This document shows positions 7,204 through 15,178 of a DNA stretch of 64,000 nucleotides, one piece after another. Each line of letters starts with the position of its first letter. Within the stretch, counting starts at the first letter, position 1. The DNA is from Scandinavium sp036495715 (GTDB taxonomy: Bacteria > Pseudomonadota > Gammaproteobacteria > Enterobacterales > Enterobacteriaceae). The translations under genes were made by a program, and so were the position numbers. The notes under the pieces are model-generated. The model was given only the letters and a program-made list of their open reading frames with translations. It ran no database searches and was not told the DNA's origin. The stretch lies in NCBI GenBank assembly GCA_036495715.1, contig DASXML010000071.1, forward strand, positions 280,925 through 344,924, written 5' to 3'.

Positions 7204-8142
7204 ATGGAGATCATTTTTTACCATCCCACGTTTGATACCCCATGGTGGATCGATGCGCTGCAAAAGCAGCTGCCGGGTGCCAACGTTCGCGAGTGGAAAA
7301 GCGGCGATAATGAACACGCTGATTACGCGCTGGTGTGGCATCCACCTGTCGAAATGCTACAAGGGCGCGATCTGAAAGCGGTCTTTGCGTTAGGCGCTGG
7401 TGTGGACTCGATTCTCAGTAAGCTGAAAGTACATCCGGAAATGTTGCCGTTGTCGATTCCTCTTTTCCGCCTTGAAGACACCGGCATGGGCCTGCAAATG
7501 CAGGAATATGCGGTTAGCCAGGTGCTGCACTGGTTCCGCCGCTTCGATGATTATCTGACACTAAAGCAAGAAACGCGCTGGGAGCCATTGCCAGAATTTA
7601 CGCGCGAAGAATTTACCGTCGGCATCATGGGGGCAGGCGTGCTGGGAAGCAAAGTCGCCGAAAGCCTGCTGGCGTGGGGATTCCCGGTTCGTGTCTGGAG
7701 CCGTAGCCATAAGCAGTGGCCGAACGTGACCAGTTTTGCCGGCGAAAGCGAAATGGGCGAGTTTCTGCGTGAAACGCGGGTGCTGATCAATTTGTTACCG
7801 AATACGGCGGAAACCGTTGGAATAATCAACCATTCGCTACTTGAGCAGTTACAGGACAAGAGCTATCTGCTGAACCTGGCGCGCGGTGTGCATGTTAATG
7901 AAGACGAACTGCTGCGGGCGCTGGAAAACGGCAAGCTGAAAGGCGCGATGCTGGATGTGTTTAGCCGCGAACCGTTACCCGTGGAAAGCCCGCTCTGGCG
8001 GCACCCGCGTGTCGCCATGACCCCGCACGTGGCGGCGGTGACACGTCCACAGGAAGCCATTGCCTATATCGCCAAAACCATCACCGGGCTGGAGAACGGC
8101 GACGCCGTTACCGGTGTGGTCGACAGGACCCGCGGATACTGA
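7204..8142 (+). CDS. ghrA: Glyoxylate/hydroxypyruvate reductase A
   Basis: A 312-residue D-2-hydroxyacid dehydrogenase that reduces glyoxylate to glycolate and hydroxypyruvate to glycerate with NADPH in the cytoplasm. The dinucleotide-binding glycine motif is GIMGAGVLGSKVAE (about 140-153). The catalytic Arg lies in LNLARGVHVNEDELL, and the catalytic His in MTPHVAAVTRP near residue 280. Length matches E. coli GhrA (312). AAAGGAGAGC precedes the ATG. It stands alone between the divergent tRNA-Ser and a terminator at 8147. Confidence 0.97.
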   Translation: MEIIFYHPTFDTPWWIDALQKQLPGANVREWKSGDNEHADYALVWHPPVEMLQGRDLKAVFALGAGVDSILSKLKVHPEMLPLSIPLFRLEDTGMGLQMQEYAVSQVLHWFRRFDDYLTLKQETRWEPLPEFTREEFTVGIMGAGVLGSKVAESLLAWGFPVRVWSRSHKQWPNVTSFAGESEMGEFLRETRVLINLLPNTAETVGIINHSLLEQLQDKSYLLNLARGVHVNEDELLRALENGKLKGAMLDVFSREPLPVESPLWRHPRVAMTPHVAAVTRPQEAIAYIAKTITGLENGDAVTGVVDRTRGY

Positions 8143-8146
8143 ATTC

Positions 8147-8167
8147 AACCCGGCGTAGCCGGGTTTT
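8147..8167 (+). terminator. Intrinsic terminator of ghrA
   Basis: AACCCGGC / GCCGGGTT with a 3-base loop and a short T-run, 4 bases after the ghrA stop. Confidence 0.8.
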
Positions 8168-8190
8168 CGCTAATAAAGGCGGCCCATTCC

Positions 8191-8199
8191 TGCTATGCT
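8191..8199 (+). promoter_or_regulatory. Extended -10 promoter for ycdXY
   Basis: TGCTATGCT is an extended -10 element (TGn plus TATGCT) about 30 bases before the ycdX start and after the ghrA terminator. Confidence 0.5.
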
Positions 8200-8228
8200 T
8201 TAGGCTTAAAAAGAGAAAGGAGAATGTG

Positions 8229-8966
8229 ATGTATCCTGTTGACCTGCATATGCACACCGTCGCCAGCACCCACGCTTACAGTACCCTTCATGACTATATT
8301 GCCGAAGCAAAACGCAAAGGGATCACGCTGTTCGCGATTACCGATCATGGCCCTGACATGGCAGACGCGCCGCACTACTGGCATTTCGTGAATATGCGCA
8401 TTTGGCCACGCATGGTCGATGGCGTGGGCATTCTGCGGGGCATCGAATCCAACATCAAAAATACATTGGGCGAGATCGACTGCACCGGACCGATGCTAAC
8501 CGCGCTGGATTTCATCATCGCCGGGTTCCACGAGCCAGTGTTCCCGCCGCAGGATAAAGCCACGCATACTGAAGCGATGATCGCCGCCATTGCCAGCGGT
8601 AACGTGCATATGATTAGCCATCCGGGTAACCCGAAGTTCCCTATCGACATCAAGGCAGTAGCGCAAGCGGCGGCGAAGCATGATGTTGCGTTGGAAATTA
8701 ATAACTCATCCTTTATCGCATCTCGCCCAGGCAGTGAAGATAACTGTCGTGCAGTGGCTGCTGCGGTGCGGGATGCCGGCGGTTGGGTGGCTTTAGGATC
8801 GGATTCTCATACCGCCTTTACGCTGGGCGAATTCATGGAATGCCGAAAAATTCTCGATGCCGTCGATTTCCCGGAAGACCGAATTCTTAATGTCACGCCG
8901 CGCCGTTTTCTGAGTTTCCTTGAATCGCGCGGTATGCCGCCGATTGCTGAATTTGCCGAACTTTAA
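8229..8966 (+). CDS. ycdX: PHP-domain zinc phosphatase/phosphoesterase YcdX
   Basis: A 245-residue single-domain PHP protein, the same length as E. coli YcdX, whose structure shows a trinuclear zinc site in a 7-stranded barrel. Metal-binding motifs are visible: DLHMHTVAS (residues 4-12), TDHGPD (about 38-43), ISHPGNP, and GSDSHTAF near 190-200. The ATG at 8229 is preferred over the in-frame GTG 3 bases earlier because AAAGGAG is better spaced and it gives the family length. It precedes the chaperone gene ycdY by 21 bases, and in E. coli both proteins are linked to swarming motility, with YcdY stimulating YcdX. Confidence 0.95.
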   Translation: MYPVDLHMHTVASTHAYSTLHDYIAEAKRKGITLFAITDHGPDMADAPHYWHFVNMRIWPRMVDGVGILRGIESNIKNTLGEIDCTGPMLTALDFIIAGFHEPVFPPQDKATHTEAMIAAIASGNVHMISHPGNPKFPIDIKAVAQAAAKHDVALEINNSSFIASRPGSEDNCRAVAAAVRDAGGWVALGSDSHTAFTLGEFMECRKILDAVDFPEDRILNVTPRRFLSFLESRGMPPIAEFAEL

Positions 8967-8987
8967 TTGTCTCAATGGAATAAATGA

Positions 8988-9542
8988 ATGAACGAGTTTT
9001 CAATCCTTTGCCGCGTTCTGGGCTCTTTGTACTACCGTCAGCCGCAGGACCCACTGCTGGTGCCGTTGTTCACGCTGATTCGTGAAGGCAAGCTGGCGGC
9101 GAGCTGGCCGCTGGAGCAGGATGAACTGCTGGAGCGCCTGCAAAAGAGCTGCGATATGCAGCAGGTGGCCGCTGATTACAATGCCCTGTTCGTGGGCGAC
9201 GAATGCCGCGTTCCTCCTTTCCGTAGCGCGTGGGTAGAAGGGGCGACGGAAGCGGAAGTGCGCAGTTTCCTGTCTTCTCGTGGCATGCCATTGAGCGATA
9301 CGCCTGCTGACCATATTGGTACGCTGCTGCTGGCTGCGTCGTGGCTGGAAGACAATGCTGCCGAAGATGAAAGTGAAGCGGTGGATACATTGTTCACCGA
9401 TTATCTGTTGCCGTGGGTGGGGACGTTCCTTGGCAAACTGGACGCTCACGCAACCACACCGTTCTGGCGCACTACCTCGACCTTAACCCGCGAAGCCCTT
9501 TCGGCAATGTGGGACGAGATCTCGGAAGACGACGAAGAGTAA
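8988..9542 (+). CDS. ycdY: TorD/DmsD-family chaperone YcdY
   Basis: A 184-residue all-helical protein of the TorD (NarJ/DmsD) family of redox-enzyme maturation chaperones, identical in length to E. coli YcdY. It opens MNEFSILCRVLGSLYYRQPQ and carries the family signature near the middle (YNALFVGDECRVPPFRSAWV) and DTPADHIGTLLLAASWLED, a conserved DHxGxxL-type motif. It has no signal peptide, as expected for a cytosolic chaperone. In E. coli it assists YcdX rather than a molybdoenzyme, and the adjacency here agrees. The acidic C-terminus (EISEDDEE) is a family feature. Confidence 0.95.
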   Translation: MNEFSILCRVLGSLYYRQPQDPLLVPLFTLIREGKLAASWPLEQDELLERLQKSCDMQQVAADYNALFVGDECRVPPFRSAWVEGATEAEVRSFLSSRGMPLSDTPADHIGTLLLAASWLEDNAAEDESEAVDTLFTDYLLPWVGTFLGKLDAHATTPFWRTTSTLTREALSAMWDEISEDDEE

Positions 9543-9645
9543 AGTGTGATTTACATCGCACTGTAAATGTAACGCAGCATTGTGTGCTACAAATATTGTG
9601 GGTGTGATCCCAAATGAAAACCGCGCATCTGCTATGATGCGCGGC

Positions 9646-10131
9646 ATGAATATACTGCTTTCTCTCGCACTGACAACAGGCATTCTCTCCGGACTATGGG
9701 GATGGGTTGCCGTGTCTCTTGGCCTGCTCAGCTGGGCGGGTTTCCTCGGCTGCACCGCTTATTTTGCCTGTCCGCAAGGTGGGTTGAAAGGTCTGGCTAT
9801 CGCCTCTGCGACCGTGATGAGTGGTGTTATCTGGGCGTTGGTGATTATCCACGGTAGCGCACTCGCTCCACATCTTGAGATCCTCGGCTATGTCATGACG
9901 GGCGTGGTGGCATTTCTGATGTGTTTGCAGGCGAAACAGTTGCTGCTCTCTTTCGTACCCGGCACCTTTATTGGCGCTTGCGCGACGTTTGCCGGGCAGG
10001 GCGACTGGAAGCTGGTTGTTCCGTCGTTGCTGGTGGGGTTGATTTTCGGTTACGCGATGAAAAACAGCGGGCTGTGGCTGGCGGCGTGGAGCGCCCGGCG
10101 GCAGGCACCTGAGAATACCGTACAGCAGTAA
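9646..10131 (+). CDS. ycdZ: DUF1097 inner-membrane protein YcdZ
   Basis: A 161-residue hydrophobic protein with about five membrane segments, matching E. coli YcdZ (DUF1097; 163 residues; function unknown). Its start MNILLSLALTTGILSGLWGW is the family N-terminus and fixes the ATG at 9646. The frame is open upstream, but an upstream start would add residues not found in the family. There is no ribosome site; instead an extended -10 (TGCTATGAT, 9630-9638) ends only 7 bases before the ATG, so the main transcript may be leaderless. A bidirectional terminator separates it from csgG. Confidence 0.9.
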   Translation: MNILLSLALTTGILSGLWGWVAVSLGLLSWAGFLGCTAYFACPQGGLKGLAIASATVMSGVIWALVIIHGSALAPHLEILGYVMTGVVAFLMCLQAKQLLLSFVPGTFIGACATFAGQGDWKLVVPSLLVGLIFGYAMKNSGLWLAAWSARRQAPENTVQQ

Positions 10132-10132
10132 T

Positions 10133-10166
10133 AAAAAAGCGTAGCCCAGAAGCTACGCTTTTTTTT
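10133..10166. terminator. Bidirectional terminator between ycdZ and csgG
   Basis: AGCGTAGC / GCTACGCT stem with A-run before and T-run after, so it can serve both converging transcripts. Confidence 0.9.
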
Positions 10167-10179
10167 GCCTGGATCCTTA

Positions 10180-11013
10180 TCAGGATTGCGGCGGTGAGGC
10201 CATGTCACGGTATTTAGCGAGTATAGGGTTATTCACCTCGCCAGAGCTTTGCAGGTTCCACAATCCGCGATCGATACCGTCGTTAATCAGGTAGATTACG
10301 CCCGTTTCAATTGCCGACATCAGGCACAGCATTACCGGTTCATTAGAGGTATATCCCACTTCGCCTTCCAGCAAGCGCTGGTAGTCAATAAAGCGGAACA
10401 CCCCGGCCTGCACCTCATAAGACAATATGGTCTTACTGGTATTCACAGAAGAGAGCACTTCACCGGTACTGACATTAATGACGCGCAGGTTAACGGCAAT
10501 CTGGTCAAGCTGATATTGTGTGTCGCCACCGATACCGAAATACCGTGCACCAATACCGCCAGACTTCACGTTACTTTCATAACCAATAATTGAGCCTTCA
10601 ATAATAACGTTTGCAGAACTTAACGCCTGCAACGGCGCGCGGTTATTCGCACCTACGTTGCCATTTTCCTGCGCGGCACGAATAATTTTGCGCTCATTAA
10701 GCAGGTTTTGTAATCCCTGTCGTTCCAGCGGAATAAACCATTTGGAGTCTTTCAACGCGGTCACCAGCATGGCTGTCGCACTTTGCGGTACGGCAGTCGA
10801 GAAGTTACTCGCGGGATACGGTTTAAACTGCCCGGTTTCGTCCTGAATGTTGTAGACAGAAACATAAAGCTTGCCCTGCGGGGAAGGCAGATGAGTCAGG
10901 TCACGATAACTCTGCGCCCGTGGCATTAACGTCGGTTTTGCAGCCTCTTTCGGCGGAGCGGTCAGACAGCCACTGAGTAGGATGACCACCAGAAGTACAA
11001 ATAAACGCTTCAT
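10180..11013 (-). CDS. csgG: Curli secretion channel lipoprotein CsgG
   Basis: A 277-residue outer-membrane lipoprotein that forms the nonameric pore through which CsgA and CsgB leave the cell. The signal peptide ends in the lipobox LSGC (Cys at residue 16), followed by LTAPPKEAAKPTLMPRAQSY as in E. coli CsgG (277 residues). The barrel segments (SNVKSGGIGARYFGIGGDT and FIDYQRLLEGEVGYTSNEP) are conserved. It is the last gene of csgDEFG, read toward the ycdZ side. CsgE and CsgF, encoded upstream, cap the pore from the periplasmic and outer faces. Confidence 0.98.
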   Translation of the reverse strand: MKRLFVLLVVILLSGCLTAPPKEAAKPTLMPRAQSYRDLTHLPSPQGKLYVSVYNIQDETGQFKPYPASNFSTAVPQSATAMLVTALKDSKWFIPLERQGLQNLLNERKIIRAAQENGNVGANNRAPLQALSSANVIIEGSIIGYESNVKSGGIGARYFGIGGDTQYQLDQIAVNLRVINVSTGEVLSSVNTSKTILSYEVQAGVFRFIDYQRLLEGEVGYTSNEPVMLCLMSAIETGVIYLINDGIDRGLWNLQSSGEVNNPILAKYRDMASPPQS

Positions 11014-11039
11014 GATTATTTTCCTGTTCGGGTCGGTGA

Positions 11040-11453
11040 CTATTGGTCACTCGCAGCTTGTGTTACCCCGGAGACCTGAATCGTCGAGGTTTTCCCGGTA
11101 CTTCTGTCCGTCACATTAAGCGTGAGTTGCCCATTACTGTTCTGGATATCGACAATAAAGTCGTTAGTCACGAGGCGTCCGGGTTTACCGGTAGCGACGT
11201 TGCCTAATAATCCATTCAATAACTGTGACTGAATAGCAGACGTAAAGTTATCCAGAGCCGAAGGCGCTGTATAACCTAAGTCGCTGCTCCCCGGTGCCTT
11301 ATAAGAGTTTTGAGCCTGAGCTTCATTTAGCAAAAAAGCGCCGTTATTTGGGTTTCCGCCAAAATTGGGGTTTACGAACTGGAAAACCATATTACCGGCC
11401 CAACTTGCTGGTGTAATAAATGCGAGCAAAGCGACAGTACAGGCGATACGCAT
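11040..11453 (-). CDS. csgF: Curli assembly protein CsgF
   Basis: A 137-residue secreted protein that inserts its N-terminus into the CsgG pore and anchors the nucleator CsgB at the cell surface. The signal peptide ends ASWA; the mature start GNMVFQFVNPNFGGNPNNGA is the pore-binding peptide conserved in CsgF. The start MRIACTV is chosen by alignment with E. coli CsgF (138 residues); an upstream in-frame ATG would add four residues. It lies between csgE and csgG in the csgDEFG transcript, with short gaps that imply cotranscription. Confidence 0.97.
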   Translation of the reverse strand: MRIACTVALLAFITPASWAGNMVFQFVNPNFGGNPNNGAFLLNEAQAQNSYKAPGSSDLGYTAPSALDNFTSAIQSQLLNGLLGNVATGKPGRLVTNDFIVDIQNSNGQLTLNVTDRSTGKTSTIQVSGVTQAASDQ

Positions 11454-11474
11454 GATTGCCTCCACCCTCTATGA

Positions 11475-11876
11475 TTAAAATTCATCGTGTGCCAAATCGT
11501 CCGTTTTTAATAAAGACTGGTCGATTTGACGTTTATTAATTGCTTCCTGAGTTATTTGCAGTGCTGCGTCTACGGTCTTATCAAAATCCCGTTTTATCGG
11601 GAATAAAAAAGTCTGAAACATAACATCCTGATTCACTGTAATGGTTATCCAGCTTCCCCAGCGAGCGCTGGGTCTTTCGTTTATTGATAAATTTTCCCGG
11701 GTGGTACTGGCCCATTTGTCGGTAAAGGCACGGTAGAAATCATGCCCTACAGACGAAACCGTGTGGTCGGCCACAATACCCGGAATCTCCACCTCTGCGG
11801 AACGCGAAGCCGCGTACGAAGAGGGCGCAAGCAGCAGCAGGTTTGCAGCTGCAAGCCAGCACAGGGAACGTTTCAT
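11475..11876 (-). CDS. csgE: Curli secretion gatekeeper CsgE
   Basis: A 133-residue periplasmic protein, slightly longer than E. coli CsgE (129), with a cleavable signal peptide ending near SYAASRSA. Conserved segments are HTVSSVGHDFYRAFTDKW and NERPSARWGSWITITVNQDV, and the C-terminus LAHDEF is retained. CsgE forms a nonameric cap on CsgG, selects substrates and blocks premature CsgA polymerisation. Extra residues lie between the signal peptide and the VEIPG start of the mature fold. Confidence 0.97.
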   Translation of the reverse strand: MKRSLCWLAAANLLLLAPSSYAASRSAEVEIPGIVADHTVSSVGHDFYRAFTDKWASTTRENLSINERPSARWGSWITITVNQDVMFQTFLFPIKRDFDKTVDAALQITQEAINKRQIDQSLLKTDDLAHDEF

Positions 11877-11893
11877 AGTGTTTGCCTGTTTAC

Positions 11894-12541
11894 TTAACGC
11901 CTGAGATTATCATTGGCCCAGGAGACGGCCTGAGTCCGATTTTTAACGGCTAACTTCTTGAATAGATTATAGAGATGGGTTTTTACGGTGTTTTCGCTGA
12001 TAAACAGCGAGCGGGCAATTTCCACGTTGGAGGCGCCAACCCGTAGTTTATTCAGAATTTCCCGTTCACGCTGCGTTAGCATGGCGCTTTCCGCATTATT
12101 GTAACGGTAGTTTCCTGAGTGAGTAATCAAATAACTGGCGAGTTTATGCGAAAAATAGCATTCACCCTGCATAATCATGCTTAATCCTTCGATTAAACGT
12201 GATTCAGTTTCATTGCTATAAAAGACACCGTTGATATGCGGCCAGTTTTCTATGTCCTTAAAAGGGTACTCTTCTGGTGTATTCAGCAATACCAGTTTCA
12301 TTCCATTGTTTTTACGGCCAAAATTTTCCTGCCAGTGACTAATCAGCCTTTTGTCCGCCTCCATCATATCGAAAATCATGATGCTGTCAGGCAACGTCTC
12401 TTCGATAATTCGCTGAATGTTTTGCACTTTCCCTGATATATCCAGTGTCGATTTTAAATACTGTAAAAGCGCACTGGCTTGTAAAGACGGCTTTGTTACA
12501 AGTACAAGTGTACTGCCTAAACTATGGACTTCATTTAACAT
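11894..12541 (-). CDS. csgD: Biofilm master regulator CsgD (LuxR/FixJ family)
   Basis: A 215-residue regulator (E. coli 216). The N-terminal receiver-like domain (1-140) lacks the usual phosphoacceptor pattern, as in other CsgD proteins. The C-terminal LuxR-type helix-turn-helix (about 150-210) reads LTQREREILNKLRVGASNVE then SLFISENTVKTHLYNLFKKL. CsgD activates csgBAC and cellulose genes, and its own expression integrates OmpR, RpoS and cyclic-di-GMP signals. It is the first gene of csgDEFG and diverges from csgBAC across a 728-bp regulatory region. Confidence 0.97.
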   Translation of the reverse strand: MLNEVHSLGSTLVLVTKPSLQASALLQYLKSTLDISGKVQNIQRIIEETLPDSIMIFDMMEADKRLISHWQENFGRKNNGMKLVLLNTPEEYPFKDIENWPHINGVFYSNETESRLIEGLSMIMQGECYFSHKLASYLITHSGNYRYNNAESAMLTQREREILNKLRVGASNVEIARSLFISENTVKTHLYNLFKKLAVKNRTQAVSWANDNLRR

Positions 12542-13269
12542 GATGAAACTCCAACGTTTTATAGCAGCTATCAGTTTCCTCGTAAAAAATACGAGGTTCC
12601 AGAGGTACTGATTTAGGCTGCATTGCTGTGTATACGTAAAGTCGAAAACCCTAAGGAGGGTAAATTGTCAATAAAACAATATTAGGTACTTCTGAATTCA
12701 ATCTAGTCATTGCTCATTTTTAAGCAAGATCAAACACTGTAACAAAATGTAAAACAGAATATTAAAATGTAAATATCGAATGGTTTAATCATTTAGAAGT
12801 GATGATAAAGTTGTACACGCAAATATCATTGCATCAACTTCATAAATCACACAAATCATCTATCATCATGATTGTAATGCGATATATTATTAATGGCGTG
12901 AAGATGTTTGTTCGATAAATAAGACCTGTTTTTGTAACGGTTTTATCTTAAGAAAATTTCAGTCAAATGAGATAGTGATCCTGATCTTGGCAGTGGGTTT
13001 TAAAATCTCTGGCTAAACACATTGATTTATAAGTCTATGCGCTTTTTTTTATGTGCTCTGATAATAAAAACAATAATAAATGTATTTAAACACCGAGACA
13101 TAGCGTAATTCTAATGCTTAGGAACTATCCGAAAAAATTAAAATCAACCTTGCGGGTGACACCTTTTAATTTTGGTCAGCAACATACTGTTCATCGTAAC
13201 GTCGCATTAACAAGTGCCGCGGCGTTATTTAACAGCAACTGAAGTGGCCAGGATTCAAGCGGGTGGAAC
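12542..13269. promoter_or_regulatory. Curli divergent regulatory region
   Basis: This 728-bp AT-rich gap between csgD and csgB corresponds to the csg intergenic region of E. coli (about 750 bp), one of the most heavily regulated promoters known in enterobacteria (OmpR, H-NS, IHF, CpxR, MlrA). One site can be proposed from sequence: CGGGTGACACC at 13153-13163 matches the first seven bases of the CsgD consensus CGGGKGAGNKA and lies about 105 bases before csgB. The long csgD leader (near 12542-12700) is the expected target of small RNAs. I see no gene inside it. Confidence 0.75.
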
Positions 13270-13728
13270 ATGAACAAGAAAGTGTTTTTTTTGTCGTTAT
13301 CACTGCTGGCGATACCTGGATTAGTAGCTGCATCGGGTTATGATCTGGCAAGTCCAGAATATAACCTGGTCGCCAATGGGCTTAACTCTAATCTTGCGAA
13401 TCAAACCGCTATTGTAGGGCAGCAAGGTTATGGGAATGGCGCGAATGCTCAACAGGATGGGAATCATCAAATTGCTGTTGTTTCTCAACGAGGTAATAGC
13501 AACCAAGCCGATGTTTCTCAATCCGGTGGGTACAATCTGGCTTATATTGATCAAGCCGGAAGCAGTAATGATGCAGATATTAGCCAATCAGGCTATGGAA
13601 ATACTGGGATTATTATCCAGCGAGGTTCGGGTAATCAAGCCAGTATTTCACAGCAGCAGTCCGTAGGTAGTAAAACAGTTATTGTGCAAAACTCATCGCA
13701 AATGGCGGTTCGTGTAATTACACGTTAA
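13270..13728 (+). CDS. csgB: Curli nucleator (minor subunit) CsgB
   Basis: A 152-residue secreted amyloid nucleator (E. coli 151). After a signal peptide ending in VAAS come imperfect curlin repeats of the S-x5-Q-x-G-x2-N-x-A-x3-Q type, for example VGQQGYGNGANAQQ, VSQRGNSNQADVSQ, IDQAGSSNDADISQ and IQRGSGNQASISQ. The basic last repeat (VIVQNSSQMAVRVITR) is the part that anchors CsgB through CsgF in E. coli. It templates CsgA polymerisation on the cell surface. The gene begins csgBAC, 39 bases before csgA. Confidence 0.98.
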   Translation: MNKKVFFLSLSLLAIPGLVAASGYDLASPEYNLVANGLNSNLANQTAIVGQQGYGNGANAQQDGNHQIAVVSQRGNSNQADVSQSGGYNLAYIDQAGSSNDADISQSGYGNTGIIIQRGSGNQASISQQQSVGSKTVIVQNSSQMAVRVITR

Positions 13729-13767
13729 TTGTCTGACGATGAACACTATCAAGCCAATGGGGGTTTT

Positions 13768-14235
13768 ATGAATATTAAAATGTCTATGATTGCAATGGTT
13801 CTTGTTTCTGGTGCTGCATTTGCGGGTGGTGGTGGTTACGGTGGCGGCGGTGGCGATACTCCTCCAACCTTGCCACAGAACTCCAGCAATGAAACCGTGA
13901 ACATTTATCAACAAGGTGGCAATAACGGCGCGAATGTCGATCAAAGCGGATCAAAATATGGTGTAGTGAGCATCGGTCAGAACGGTTTTAATAACCTGGC
14001 AAATGCAACACAAAGCAGTGCTCCGAACAGCGATATCACTGTAAGCCAGGTTGGTTTTGGCAACACAGCTAATGCTCTGCAAACCGGTGATAACTCCGCT
14101 ATCAACGTTAGCCAGACAAACTCCTTCGGCTGGGGTGGCGGCAACTCTGCTACCGTCAATCAATCAGCTGACAACTCCATTGTTAATGTAAGCCAAAACG
14201 GCTCTGCTAACTGGGCGAACGTTTACCAGCATTAA
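13768..14235 (+). CDS. csgA: Major curlin subunit CsgA
   Basis: A 155-residue amyloid subunit (E. coli 151). The start at 13768 is set by the signal peptide MNIKMSMIAMVLVSGAAFAG; the frame is open upstream without a ribosome site. The secretion signal N22 region here is GGGGYGGGGGDTPPTLPQNS, unlike the E. coli one. Five curlin repeats follow (about 42-62, 63-85, 86-108, 109-132, 133-155). Repeat 4 departs from the pattern: its turn is extended (SQTNSFGWGGGNSATVNQ) and has no QxGxN core. It forms the fibre after export through CsgG and nucleation by CsgB. Confidence 0.97.
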   Translation: MNIKMSMIAMVLVSGAAFAGGGGYGGGGGDTPPTLPQNSSNETVNIYQQGGNNGANVDQSGSKYGVVSIGQNGFNNLANATQSSAPNSDITVSQVGFGNTANALQTGDNSAINVSQTNSFGWGGGNSATVNQSADNSIVNVSQNGSANWANVYQH

Positions 14236-14257
14236 TCTGCTTTTCGAACTATAAAAA

Positions 14258-14282
14258 ACAGGGCCTGTGCCCTGTTTTTTTT
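14258..14282 (+). terminator. Intrinsic terminator after csgA
   Basis: ACAGGGC / GCCCTGT stem, loop CTGT, then a run of eight T. It lies between csgA and csgC and should make csgBA the abundant transcript, with csgC reached by readthrough. Confidence 0.9.
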
Positions 14283-14295
14283 ATTGGAGAACGTC

Positions 14296-14625
14296 ATGAA
14301 CAGCTTACTTCTCGCGGTAGCCTTAACCAATAGCATTGCTTTTAATGTGACGCATCAGGGGGATATGTACACCATTACGCCGCAGGTGACCGTCACCCAG
14401 CCGTGCCAGTGTCAGGTCAGCATCCAAACCGTGCGCGAAGGCGCGGGCGGAACCAGCAATATTCAGCAAAGAAAGACCTTAAGTTTACCCGCCAATCAGC
14501 CGATAGATGTCTCGCGGATGCAAATAAACATCTCGCAAAACGACACGGTAAAAGTGGTGGTTACGCTGACGGATGGTCAGGCGCTGCATTTGTCAGCACA
14601 GTGGCCAACAGCTGAAAGGACATAG
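14296..14625 (+). CDS. csgC: Curli assembly inhibitor/chaperone CsgC
   Basis: A 109-residue periplasmic immunoglobulin-like protein (E. coli 110) that blocks amyloid formation by CsgA inside the periplasm. The Cys-x-Cys pair of the family is present (QPCQCQVSI; Cys-Leu-Cys in E. coli). The signal sequence is short (MNSLLLAVALTNSIAF). The start at 14296 has GGAGAACGTC upstream and matches the family start; an earlier in-frame ATG would add four residues. It ends the csgBAC operon. Confidence 0.95.
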   Translation: MNSLLLAVALTNSIAFNVTHQGDMYTITPQVTVTQPCQCQVSIQTVREGAGGTSNIQQRKTLSLPANQPIDVSRMQINISQNDTVKVVVTLTDGQALHLSAQWPTAERT

Positions 14626-14780
14626 CGGGTTAATTATTTATTGAATTAATGGATTGGCGTTAATTCATTCATGTGATTACTTTTAAGTTAAGGGTTTACG
14701 GTGTCGTGATGTCGTTCGTGCGCTGCAGGGCAACGTACGTATTAATCAGCCTCAGGGACGATGTTTCTCGGAGCTACGCG

Positions 14781-15104
14781 ATGAAAACCTTAACTAAACA
14801 GCTTTATACCGTTGTCGGCCTGACGTGTGCTCTTTGTAGCGGGGCGTCGGCTGCCTCTTCTACGAACGCACAGGGCGGCGTTATCCATTTTGTGGGGGCG
14901 ATTGTTGAAGACCCTTGTAATGTAACAACACGCACCGAACAGATTTCCATGAGTTGCTACCGCGACGGAAAAATGCGCACGTCCAATGTTTCATACCAAC
15001 AAGCGATGACAGGTAAGGCCGTCAATAACGACGCGGCAACCGTCAGCATGCGCTATCTCAACGCACAAAAAACGCTCGGCATCATCACGGTGGATTATCG
15101 CTAA
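14781..15104 (+). CDS. ymdA: Small secreted pilin-like protein YmdA
   Basis: A 107-residue protein with a signal peptide (about 1-24, ending ASAASS), corresponding to E. coli YmdA (103), function unknown. The mature part begins like a pilin subunit (GGVIHFVGAIVEDPCNV) with two cysteines (DPCNV and SMSCYR) spaced as in the first half of fimbrial subunits, but the pilin fold is not complete. GGAG precedes the ATG at 14781, and the longer upstream frame has no family support. It follows csgC after a 155-bp gap, so its own promoter is likely. Confidence 0.88.
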   Translation: MKTLTKQLYTVVGLTCALCSGASAASSTNAQGGVIHFVGAIVEDPCNVTTRTEQISMSCYRDGKMRTSNVSYQQAMTGKAVNNDAATVSMRYLNAQKTLGIITVDYR

Positions 15105-15178
15105 CATCGATGTAGATAAGTATTTTCTCCTGCTTTGACTAAACTTGAACCACAGTGAACGTTCGGCAGGAGAACGTT

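Noticed and set aside
13270..14235. Short repeated units in csgB/csgA as a possible CRISPR or tandem DNA repeat
   Set aside because: They are coding repeats of the curlin protein with codon-level divergence and no spacer structure. No CRISPR array or cas gene was seen in the window.
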